Source of the DNA: Ceratotherium simum simum
Taxonomy: Eukaryota > Chordata > Mammalia > Perissodactyla > Rhinocerotidae
DNA: 64,000 nucleotides
Direction of reading: 5' to 3'
Assembly: GCF_000283155.1 (NCBI RefSeq)
Contig: NW_004454195.1
Span: 5,205,608 to 5,269,607 of the forward strand
This document shows, one piece after another, positions 34,704 through 45,559 of the stretch (positions within the stretch are counted from its first letter, which is position 1; every line of letters starts with the position of its first letter). The translations under genes and the position numbers were made by a program. The notes below the pieces were generated by a model. It was given only the letters and a program-made list of their open reading frames with translations. It made no database searches and was not told the origin of the DNA.

Positions 34704-34906
34704 TGAGGCTCTTTTTTTTTTTATTTTTACCCCAAAGCCCCAGTAGATAGTTGCACGTCACAGTTGCACATCCTTCTAGTTGCTGCATGTGGGACGCGGC
34801 CCCAGCATGGCTGGAGAAGTGGCGCATCGGTGCGCACCCTGGATCCGGACCCAGGCCGCCAGCAGCGGAGCGCGCGCACTCAACCACTAAGCCACGGGGC
34901 CGGCCC
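34704..34906 (-). mobile_element. ERE SINE, long-middle type
   Basis: The reverse ERE has 'ccccaaagccccagtagata', 'catccttctagttgctgcat' and a GC-rich head 'gccacggggccggccc'. The duplication is not clean; ggacagt occurs near both ends (34694-34700, 34908-34914) but does not abut the T-run. Frames of 84 and 63 codons here are SINE sequence. Confidence 0.95.
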
Positions 34907-34914
34907 TGGACAGT

Positions 34915-37900
34915 CAGTTTTTGGATAAAAGTAAAAATGTAACAAGTTCAAAATTGCCATAAATACTTCAATTTCACACACTTAATTGTTTCAGATAAGT
35001 TTCACTTCATTCATAGTCTAAACTAATATATTCTTATTTTCTACAAAACAAACATCTATTGCAAGATAGAAGTAATTAGAATTATATTCTAGCTTAGCCA
35101 AAAAAAAATTTCTGCATTTAACTAACAATGCTGTCACTGAAATACTAAAATATTTATGAAGGGAATACTGTGAGGAAGACACTGTACTAAAAGCTGGAGA
35201 GATTAATTTTTTTTAAAGTTTGCCAAACACCCATTTAAAACTGAACAAGTGACGTAGAAGATTGATGAGCTGATGATGAATTAGATAAACTCCTAACTTT
35301 AAATTCTACCACTAGCAACTTTCTTAATACAAAGGATGAAGAGAAAGGAAGGGGAGAAGGGGTCTTGGAAAATGTTGGTATAGTACAGGATATAGCAACA
35401 TCAAAATTCTAAGGAAAACTCCTGTTAGTGCCCATAACATGTCAGGCCACACACAGCGTAGGTAGCATGTGTCCGTGTTAGAAAAGAGATCGGCTCTAAG
35501 AGGCTATCTAATTTTTCTCAGTCACAGCTAGAAAATAACAGTGTCTATGACTCCAAATGCTAAGCGCAGGGCTCTCTCCAATGTACCATGGACTCTACTG
35601 CCTGCTCCAGAATAGGCTGGCGCCACATTCCAGGCTCATGACTAAGAGGAGGTTCCTGGCCTCTGTAAACTTAAAAAGGAACAAGAATAATAACCTCTCT
35701 ACTCATCTTAGGGATGTGCCAAAAGAACCCTTATAACCTCTAGATTCAAGTTTCACATGGGCCACATTAGCACTTCTATAATTTACTTTTGAAAAAATTT
35801 AATGTAGAGACCATAATATAAAATGTATGAGTTATTTTAAGCTACAACTCTAAGAACAGTCTCTCTTTGCTAGTATTTAATCAGAAAGGCTAGCTTCCAG
35901 CGAATACTGGTATGTTTTAGCTGTCTTTTATCTTTGGTCAACAGTAGAGGCTTTGTAAATTAGTAATAGAAATAAGTTTTCATTTGTGAAAGTAGTGGTT
36001 AACTACTAACCACAAATGGTTAACTAATAGCATAAAAGATAATAGAAATGGGATCTCATTAGTGAAATCAGTGGCACTCAAGATAAGTGGATTGGCTAAA
36101 ATATTATCCAGAATAGGGTAAAGAATCTTGCAACACATTAGCTAAGACCAGTGTTGCTCAAATATCTATAATGACAGACCAGGATTTTTATTTCCAACCT
36201 CTTGGAAACTACTATTTTTGTAAAATACAATGAAAATGAATGACATTGCAGCAATGTTAAACTGCCTTAAAAGTTTCCAAAATGTTTCCTCTCAATTTCT
36301 ATACTTGTCACAGACCAGCCATCAATAGTTCATGACCCGACACTGTTCCACAGATCACACTTTGAGTAGCTCTGGCTTGGACCATTAAGGATATTATTCT
36401 GGCTTGGTCCCTACCCCACCCTCAATCTAGACATTGGGTAGAGGATTCTAGTTGCCTGAGGTTGACAATATGGTCTCATCTGGCTCAAGTGAACCTTTGA
36501 TGCAAAGTTTGATTTAATAACCCAAAAGGAGAGAGAATTAGGACTTCACCAAGCTTACAAGAACAGCTGGACTGTGCCAACTAGCTTAATAAATTCTTAT
36601 TGCAGATTTTGGACTGAGACTTGCTTCATTACAACCTGACAGCTGGGTTGTAGGGAGACAACTAATCCTCATTGGTAGCTACTAGTGTCTATTAAAAAAA
36701 TCCCTAAGAGTAAGAGTTGTGCATGACAAAACTCACTCTGGTTAGTTTGCAGTCATCAGTACCTAATATATAAAAAAAGTGATATTGACCCATAATTTTT
36801 TAAATAAGTAAATGACTATAAAGTCTGCTGAATTTTTTTTGGAAAATGTTTTATTTTGAGATATTGCCTCTTAGAGAAAGGTGTTGTGATATTCTAACAG
36901 TTGTCTCTGTGGATGGCACTGAGGCAGAAGGAGCTATTCCGGAGAGAGCAGATTCAGAATAGGGCCATGGTTTATATAATCAGGACATCTGAACAGCAGT
37001 ATAGTATGAATGAAAAAATAAGAATATCTTGTTTCTTGACACCATGCTAAGATACAAGGACTCAATGAATCATTATTGAATATACTAAATATACAGTCAT
37101 TTCAAAGAGATTATAATATAAAATGTCCTAAATTTTATCCTCTCAAAATATTAAAAAGATTCACCCTAGTATAAGTGTGATACCACATACATTCAAACTT
37201 CTAACAGGATCTCTTTGGAACTTTAATTCAAGCTTTTGAAGAGCATTTTTAATTAAATACCTCCAAAAATAGTTTTTTTATAGAATGTAATTTTCTGAAA
37301 GCTATAATTTAAGAGTAACATAAAAAGATAGCATTTGAGGCTTATAATTTCCACGTATGTACTGACAATGGCAGTAGTCGTGTTTGATGACAAAGGGCAA
37401 GGAGGAGACAACTGTTTTACTGTGTTGCCGCCACTGCATCTCATAGAAGGGCAGTGAAAGGATATCCGAGTATCTCATAGGTCTTAAATTCATAGGTCTA
37501 AGGAGTCACTGCTGTGTACCCTCACCCCTGGAAAGTGTGTCATGCTAGGACCTAGAAGCATTTCCCAGAATATGGAATAGAAATGAGATCCAAATCTTCC
37601 CTATATGGGAGCTACAATTTCCTCTGTGGTTATAGCTGCATGTTTTGGATTATTTCAGTCAATCTTAGTTACTTGGTAACTTGGGAAATGTATATGTTTG
37701 CATATATCATAATACCTAACACAATATCTGGTAATGTGGTAAGAACATAATAATTACATTTTCAAATGTATTGAGATTATATCTAGTTAATAAGTATTTC
37801 ATATTTTAATCATTAGAACCAGAAAGATAACAAAATGTTATTAGTAGTAATTTCTCTAAAAAAAACTTCACTTATACGGAATAAATTTGCATTCTTGTTT

Positions 37901-39289
37901 TTTCATTCTTTCATTAAAATATTTAGAGAGCACCTACATAACGAGCACTAGACTAGAGTCTGATAATTCTGGACCTTATAGAAAGAAAGTGAAAACATCC
38001 AAGTTAGTTTGTTTTCCCAGAGCTAAGATGTTACAAGGGGGAAAAAGTAACAGATACTTTTAAAAATGATAATAAATTCAAGTAGGTAATCTCAAAGAAA
38101 ATTAGATTCCTCTTAAAAGTTCCCATATACCATCATTTTATGTCTGACAGATGGCAAATAACAAGAAAGACAAGATAAATTTTAAAAGAGAAAGTATCAG
38201 TAAAGCATTACAGGGTCAGACAGCATTTTCTAAGATGTGTTTAGCCCAGGGGAGGATTATCCCTTCAAACTAGGGATAATCTGATAGTAGTATCTAAAAA
38301 ATGATATAATTTATATCAGAACTGCTAAGCAGCATCCAACTCTTGGCTTTGGAAGAACGAAAATTGCTAAGCAAATGTCAAAAATGATGACTTTAACAGT
38401 GACAGAGAAGGCAAAATAGAGCACAGATTTTCTTTATGGCCCAATTTCTGATTTTTTACTTTTTGTCCTCCACATTACCTTCTGTCTCCACTACTAGAAA
38501 AAAATAAGGCAATCACACACATGGGGGTCGCACACAAATGGCGTTCCCTGACAAAAACTGAGCTTCTCACCCTCAGCTTGCTGCTTCTGTTTATGCAAAT
38601 GCTGACTCCCTCGTACACTGACCACAGCACTTGGTTGATACTTTTCCACATAAATATCCCCATATAACCTGCTCTGTTGTGCTTCAGAACTTTAACCTCA
38701 CTCCACTAATTTAATGAGAAGAATGAAACATTCTGGCATGAATCTTCGAATTTTGTACCTTTACTCAGAAACCAGATTATTTCTGGCCAAACATTAAATT
38801 AGAATCTAACATTAGATACAGCCTCCAGTTTATAAAAAATACATAGAATAGAATATCAACTGAATAGCACCACCAAAGGGAGGAAGAGAAAGAAGAAGAA
38901 AATTGACAAACACTAGAAAGCGGTGGGGGATATTTCGATCAAGAACTGGTAGTATAGTATCTCAAGTCACTGTCATCAAAAACAGACTGTAGTATATTAA
39001 CTAAAACATAAAGGGACATGACACTGAACACTCCACCCTCCATTTTGCCTGACAGCATCACGAAACTGAACAGCTTTCTCGAAATTAATTTGGTCAAGAC
39101 CTTTAAGAAAAATGAACTGATTAGTTCTACACTTACACTTACATCCTTTACTCCTATCTCTGTGTCCCTCTACCCTTCCAATGCTTACCTTTCTCCTACC
39201 AATGTTTCTCCTGTCAATGTATTTCTAATCCCTACTCCTCTGCCTCTAAACAAGCTTAGACAGAAAAACATTTCTATTTTCAAAGACCA
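34915..39289. other. Long mostly unassigned AT-rich stretch
   Basis: About 4.4 kb with no convincing exon or RNA gene. Possible reversed MIR remnant at 35450-35600. 36360-36660 is less AT-rich and ends with an AATAAA-type signal near 36588, which may be an old LTR. A local imperfect duplication at 35964-36074 is listed separately. Confidence 0.35.
35964..36074 (+). repeat. Imperfect 35-bp direct repeat, 41 bp apart
   Basis: 35964-35998 and 36040-36074 both begin taatagaaat and end agtgg, with substitutions in between. They are about 76 bp apart from start to start. Confidence 0.7.
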
Positions 39290-40139
39290 CCTCTTTTATT
39301 TTATAGTCGAACTCCTCCAAAGAGTAATCCTCCTGTAGCAAAAGTAATTTCTAACCTGGTAAAGTAATTTCTAACCTGGTTTCTAATTTTCCCACTCTTC
39401 CGAAATGCTTCACCTATCCTAGCATTATTTCTCCTTAAGGAGTCCAAAGCAATTGATAATATGACACTCCATATTCATAAAACCTTCATGTCTGACAACT
39501 TCTACTTCACATATAACTCCTCTGTCTCCTATTTCCTATAGACAGGCATTGACCACTCACCTTCAGTGACCTCATTCACTTTTACTCCTCCAACTAAAGC
39601 TTCTTTCCAGGCTTATATTTCTATCTTCCACTATTCTTTGGAACTTCCAAATCCATGGTTACAAATAACTCCCCGGGAGTATGCCAAAGCCCATCTTATT
39701 AACCATTACACAATTCTGCCACCCTCACTTTTCATTCCCAAAATTACCACTCAGGCTCTCAATCCTTCCTGGCTGGGTTGCTATAATGGCCTCCTAAGTG
39801 GTCTCCCCGTATCTACCTTCTAACACCAACCCACATTACAAGGTGGTACCAGAATAATCTTCCCAATGTCTAGCTATGATTATTTCTCACCTCTGTTCCA
39901 GACCTCAGTGGCTCTCCTTTCCTTTACCACCTGAATTAAGTGTAATTTCTCATCGAGGCACAACTAGATTCTTCACACAAAAGATAATTTATCCTACTTT
40001 TCCATACATATACTGAAAACTCCAGATAAACTGGATAAAATTATCTTCTTCATAGACAATTCACATGGTCCAATCCCATGTCTTTATTCATTCTTTTCTC
40101 TACCTACAATTTTCTCTTCATATCTAACCTAACCATTGG
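39290..40139 (+). mobile_element. L2 (5' portion of a split copy)
   Basis: Collinear L2 ORF2 text: 'gaactcctccaaagagtaat', 'ggcattgaccactcaccttc', 'ctgggttgctataatggcct' and 'cctcagtggctctcctttcc'. The 106- and 85-codon frames (39018-39338, 39566-39823) include degraded L2. The copy resumes at about 40577 behind an LTR. Confidence 0.75.
39341..39380 (+). repeat. 20-bp perfect tandem duplication
   Basis: The unit 39341-39360 is repeated without mismatch at 39361-39380, inside the L2. Confidence 0.95.
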
Positions 40140-40576
40140 AATCTTGCATGCCAAATGGGAATTAAACTTGTAGATGATATAAAGGTTGCTAATCAGCTGA
40201 CATTAAAATAGGGAGGGTATCCAGGATTATCTGGGTGGGCCCCATGTAATCACTTACAAGTGAGTGAGAGAGACAAAGTCAGAGGGACGTGTGACCATGG
40301 AAGAAAGACACAAAGAAATACAATGTTGCTGGCTTTGAAGATAGAAGAAGGGGACCAGGAGCAAAGAATGTGAGTGGCCTATAGATGCCAAAAAAAGAAA
40401 AGAAACAGATTCTCCCCAATAGCCTACAGAACACAGGCCTGCTGACACCTTGATTTTAGCATAGGAAGACCTGTGTTAGATATCTGACCTCTAGAACTAT
40501 AAGATAATACATTTGTGTTGTTTTAAGCTACCTAGTTTGTGGTAATTTGTTACAACAGCAATAGAAATCAAATACA
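40140..40576 (+). mobile_element. MLT1-type MaLR solo LTR inside L2
   Basis: MLT1 order is clear: 'ttgctaatcagctgacatta', 'ggattatctgggtgggcccc', 'ttgctggctttgaagataga', 'gctgacaccttgattttagc' and 'tgtgttgttttaagctacct' ending near 'aaatcaaataca'. L2 continues on both sides, so the LTR inserted into an existing L2. Left boundary is approximate. Confidence 0.85.
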
Positions 40577-40720
40577 TCTCCATACATAATTATCAAAATT
40601 CCAGTTACCTATTTTTCAGGGCCTATTTCAAATGTCACTACAATGCAAAGATTATTCTGCTCCCACAAAATCCCTCTCTGTTGACCACAATGGATACAAT
40701 CCCTTGCTCCTTTGAAGCGA
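40577..40720 (+). mobile_element. L2 (3' portion of the split copy)
   Basis: 'gggcctatttcaaatgtcac' and the following text continue the L2 interrupted by the MLT1 LTR. Confidence 0.6.
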
Positions 40721-40734
40721 CAAAAGTATCTGAC

Positions 40735-40880
40735 AGGAATTAATAGATATGTCTCAGTCACTTACTAACTGCATAACAATGTGAAGTCACTTAACCTCTC
40801 TGTACCTTAGTTTCCTCATCTATTAAAAAATCTCATAAGGCTGTTGTGAGGATTAAATACAAGAAAAAATATACATTTCA
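40735..40880 (+). mobile_element. MIR SINE
   Basis: 'cacttaacctctctgtacct', 'agtttcctcatctattaaaa' and 'ggctgttgtgaggattaaat' are the MIR core and 3' part. Confidence 0.85.
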
Positions 40881-41334
40881 TAGAATTGTGTCTGGCCTGA
40901 CGATAGAAAAGAACCTTGAGCTTGAGAATTTCATGTAGTTCAGTATGACTAAATACTGGAGTGTGAGGTGGGAAGTGACACAATGGAGAAGTACATATAG
41001 ACTAGAAAAATAAAGCACCTTTGGAAACAAACAGTTAAAATCGACACTCAGTAGGTCAAAGGTAGCTGCAAAGTTACCTTGAAGAGACCAAATGGATCCT
41101 AATAAGGTTTGACAGACCCGAAAACATTAATATACTTAAAGGAATGTGTCTAGCCAAAAAGGGGTTGATTAGTCCTGCATATAAAAAAAAAAATATGGTT
41201 CTCAGAAACGTTTTGACTTTGTCCCTTTAAAGACATTGTTCAGGAGAAAGTATGCTTAGCTAAACACCAGGTATTATTGTACAACTGGCAATGCAGTCTG
41301 TAGTGTGAAGAGAATTTAACACAATCCCATTAAA

Positions 41335-41570
41335 CGTTCAAATTATATAACTCAATGATTCATTCATTAAGTAAATACGTATTAAATCCCTACTGTGTAC
41401 ATTCTTCTGTGTACTAGGGATACAATGGTAAATAAGAGAGTTAAAATTCCTTGCCACCATAAAGCTGATTACATGCCAGTGAGGCAAGACAGACAATTAC
41501 AATATAAATGAACAGATGTTTATTTCAATGGTGAGAAGTGTTACAGAGGAAAAGAAGACAAATATGGAGG
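41335..41570 (-). mobile_element. Old L2/L3-class tail (reverse)
   Basis: 'gattcattcattaagtaaat', 'tactgtgtacattcttctgt' and 'actagggatacaatggtaaa' followed by 'acaattacaatataaatgaa' match reversed CR1-type LINE tails. Confidence 0.45.
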
Positions 41571-41632
41571 AGAGAAAATGTAAGGATGCTGCAATTTTAT
41601 ACAGGAATTCAGCAATCAAAAAAACCACAGTG

Positions 41633-41861
41633 TGGGCCGGCCCTGTGGCTTGGTGGTTAAGTGCGCGCGCTGCGATGCTGGCGGCCCGGGTTCGGATCCC
41701 GGGTGCGCATCGAGGCACCACTTCTCTGTCCATCCTGAGGCCGAGTCCCACATACAGCAACTAGAAGGGTGTGCAGCTGTGACATACAACTATCTACTGG
41801 GGCTTTGGGGGCAAAAAATAAATAAAATCTTTAAAAAAAACAAAACAAACAAACAAAAAAG
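41633..41861 (+). mobile_element. ERE SINE, long-middle type
   Basis: It has 'ttggtggttaagtgcgcgcg', 'ggttcggatcccgggtgcgc' and 'ctactggggctttggggg' with a (CAAA)n tail. Flanked by accacagtg (41624-41632 and 41862-41870). Overlapping frames of 82 and 87 codons are SINE sequence. Confidence 0.95.
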
Positions 41862-41870
41862 ACCACAGTG

Positions 41871-43800
41871 CAATATCTGAAGGAAGGAGGAGAATAACCG
41901 AGACAGAGGGAACAGTAACCAGCGTTACACTTATAATTTGGCTCAGGCTCAAGGGAAAATACTAGGTAGTCCAGTCAACGTGACATCTACACTTCTCACT
42001 GTTAAATTCCGATTTAATCACTGGTCTCTGAGCTTGATGGGTCCAGGTTTCTGAATCTTCAACACTCAAGGCCAGACGTTGGTCCAGGACAAATTTACCA
42101 AGTCAAGTGAAAGTCCCCATGGGCTTTTAGGGAAAAAACAAATGTCTTCCTCAACCTTCCCTACTCTTTGGCAGCAGCATGCAGGATTAACCAGAAGGTG
42201 ATAGGACTAGAGACAAGGTGACTAGTGACAACATAGCTGCAATAGTGCAGGGGGAAATGAAGCCGCTGACTTAGAGAGAGGTAGAAAGACAGTGGAGAAG
42301 GAAAAATAAATTCACTGCTCTCAACGAGAAATAGCATGAAGAAAGCAAAGGACAGAAGGACAACAATTTTTAAAGAGAAGAAAGATGAAATCAAAATGGA
42401 GCAGGACAGCTTAAATCTGTGGGAAATACGAGGCAGCTGTACAAATAGAGGGACTCTGTGACATAAGGAATAGAAGGCCTTGGTTTCATCAAACTTTCAG
42501 ACTCCAATAACACAGATTAAAGTGGGAAATAAGTAACTTTTTCAGATGGAGTCATAATTAAAGGAACCAAATTCAATAACTGCAAATAAAACCAAGTATG
42601 AATAATTATATCAAGAGTTATAGTCAGGCAGAACTTCAGACTGATGTGGAAATTAAGAGTACTTGATATTCAGTCACAATGTTTATTTTCAGTTTAAAGC
42701 TTGTAAGAGTAACATTTTAAAATATGCATTTCAGATAGTTGATAATCAAAACACGGTTAGTATCTTGGCAATATTTACTATAACCCTATTGAAAAAATAG
42801 TCCAAGACGATGGGGTGTTAACCACTCCACGGAATGAAGTACTCTTTTAGAAGATTTTAACCAAGGACATAGCTGGAAAATGAAATCCATGTTTATTACC
42901 AAAAAGGAGAAGTAAAGAATTAATCAAAGATATAAAACCTTGCTGCAACTAGAAGTGTAATCTGCACACAGGGAACGTCTTAGAGGGAACCATATTCATG
43001 TGCTTCAGAGCTTTTTGATTTTTCTTTCTCACGAAAATATTCAACTACTTTTCCATGTCAGATGGCCAGGAGAAAAACTGAATTCATGGAGTATGCCGAA
43101 TATTTTATGAGTAAGTTTGAGAGAAGCTTACCCAGTATTGATGGAAATGATTTCTATCAGTGGATTCTTCCTAATCTTTGGCAAATCCAATCGTGCTCCC
43201 CCCAATCGTTTTCCATTATCCTTTTTCTGACCCAGCAGTCTCACAGAGTGACCTTCAAGTAAAACATAGAAATAGACATTAGCATGAGTCACACAACTTC
43301 ACTCGAATTTACTGTTCTCAACAAATGTGTTAATACCTGCATTTACCTTTTCCTTTATGAAAACAAACAAAACAACCTAGAGAAGATGTGATCATTGAAC
43401 CTAAGAAATACTGCCAAAGGGAAAAACAGCTGTGTTCGCGTCCTATAGTCAAAAGTGCTTTGCTTATAATAGTTGTACATTTATACTGCACAGATGAGAG
43501 AAACAGAAATATCCTCAGAATGTCATTCTACAAAGTATGAATGCTCCCAGCATAGACTAGATAAGTGTATGAAGCAGGAAGAGCTCACTTGGGTCCTGGG
43601 CCTGCAGGCTAACTGCACTATAGGGAAAAAAAAAAGCAAAAGCAGATTATCTGTTCAAAGCAAACAGTAAATCAAAGAAGTAAAGAATAAAAAAGCTAAG
43701 ATAAAATGATACTTTAGGATTGGACTTTTAAGAACAACAAAAGTTCTTGAGCTTATTTTTAGAAAAAAATTACAAAAAGAAATCAGACCACCTCTAGGAG
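41871..43800. other. Unassigned sequence
   Basis: No recognised repeat. A 66-codon plus frame at 43062-43262 has no splice or family support. Confidence 0.35.
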
Positions 43801-44561
43801 CCATTAAAATTTTTATAAATTTGAAATTTTGAATTAATTGCAGAGCTATGGAAAACTAGAAAAATAGTATAAAGAATTCCCATCTCCTTCAGATTCTCCA
43901 ATTATTATTTTCCATACTGACTTTGTCATTTGCTCTTTATATACATATTTTTTAATAACTTTATTGATATACTTTCTATAAAATTCACCCATTGTGAGTA
44001 TATAATTCAATGATTTAAATAAACTTATACAGTTGTACAATCGTCACAATCCAGTTTTAGAACATTTCCATCACCCCAAAATTCCCTCAAGCTTATTTAT
44101 AGTCCATCCTACTCTCATACCAAATATACCACATTTTGTTAATCTGTTGATCAGCTGATAGGCATTTGGATTTTTTCCAATTAATACCTATTGTAACAAT
44201 GCTTCTATGAATATTCAAATACAAGTCTTCGTGTAGACATATGTTTTCATTTTTCTTGAATAGATTCCTAGGAACAGAACTGCTGGGTCATGTGGTAAAT
44301 TCATATTTAACTTTGTAAGCAACTGTTTTCCAAAGTGGTGGAACCATTTTATATGCCACCACCAATGTATGAGGGTTTGAGTTTCTCCCCATCGTTGCCA
44401 AGACCTCATGTTGTAACTTTTTTTTGACCACAGCCATTCTAGTGGGTATGAGGTGGTATATATTATTGCAGTTTGAATGGATATGCATTTCCATAATGAT
44501 TAATGTTGAGCACCTTTTCATGTGATTATTAGCCAGTTGTATGTCTCATTTGGTAAAATGT
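43800..44561 (-). mobile_element. Old L1 3' end, left part of a split copy
   Basis: Reversed L1 3' UTR and ORF2 C-terminal sequence ('ccagttttagaacatttcca', 'actgctgggtcatgtggtaa', 'caaagtggtggaacc'). It stops at 'ggtaaaatgt' and resumes at 45094 after the MLT2-type LTR. Confidence 0.85.
44557..44561 (+). repeat. 5-bp target-site duplication, left copy
   Basis: aatgt immediately precedes the TG of the LTR and is repeated at 45094-45098. Confidence 0.8.
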
Positions 44562-45093
44562 TGTGATGGTTAATTTTATCTATCAACTTAACTAGGCCAC
44601 AGGGCACCCAGACATTTAGCATTATTTTGGGTGTATCTGTGATGGTGGGTTCTGGATGAGTTGACATTTGAATCAGTAAACTGAGTAAAGCAGACTGCTC
44701 TCCCTAACATTGGTAGGCCTTATCCAATCAATCAAAGATCTGAATAGAACAAAAAGGCTGAGTAAGAGGTAACTCCTCCTGCCTGACTGTTGAGCTGGGC
44801 CATTGGCCTTTTCCAGCCTTCAGACTCAGACTGAAATATCAGTTCTTCTTGGGTCTCGTGCCTGCCCAGTTGCACACCTGGAACTTACACCATCAGCTCT
44901 CCTGCTTCTCAGGCCTTTGGACTTGGACTGGAACTACACATCAGCTCTTCCGGGTCGTCAGCTTGCCAACAGCAGACAGTGGGAATTCTTAGCCTCCATG
45001 ATGGTGTGAGCCAAGTGCTCATAATACATCTCTTTATACATACACACACACCCCTTATTGGTTCTGTTTTTCTACAGAACCCTCACTAATACA
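44562..45093 (+). mobile_element. MLT2-type ERVL solo LTR, complete
   Basis: A 532-bp LTR opens 'tgtgatggttaattttatct' and ends 'accctcactaataca' (TG...CA). It carries 'ggcctttggacttggactgg' and 'gtgagccaagtgctcataat' in the right order. It is flanked by exact aatgt duplications, 5 bp being the ERVL size. It interrupts an old L1. The 68-codon frame inside is LTR sequence. Confidence 0.9.
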
Positions 45094-45540
45094 AATGTCT
45101 ACTTCAGTATTTTGCCAACATTTTAATTGGAGTATATGTCTTATTATTGAGTTGTAAAATTCTTTATATATTCTGGTTACAAAACCTTTAGCAGATATAT
45201 GGTTTGCAAATATTTTCTCTCAGTCTGTGGCTTATAATTTCACTTTCATAATGGTATCTTTTAAAAAGTAAATGCTTTTTAATTTAATGAAATTAAATTT
45301 ATCAATTTTTCCTATTAGAGCTCATGCTTTTGGTGCCATATCTAGGAACTCTTTGCCTAGCCCAAGGGCACAAAGATTTTGCCTACATTTTCTTCTAGAA
45401 ATTTTATCATTTTAGCTCTTGTAATTAGGTCTAGGATCCACTTTGTTACTTTTTGTATATAGTAAAGGTCTAAGTTCATTTTTTTACATATGGATATTCA
45501 ATTGTCCCAGTGCCATTTCTTTTCCTTCCTCCTCCTTCAT
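45094..45540 (-). mobile_element. Old L1, right part of the split copy
   Basis: 'ttctttatatattctggtta', 'cagtctgtggcttataattt' and 'gtcccagtgccatttc' continue the reversed L1 interrupted at 44561. Confidence 0.85.
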
Positions 45541-45559
45541 GCTCTTCTTGTCACACATA

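Noticed and set aside
34694..34914. ggacagt pair as a target-site duplication of the ERE
   Set aside because: The left copy lies about ten bases away from the T-run instead of adjoining it, so the match may be chance.
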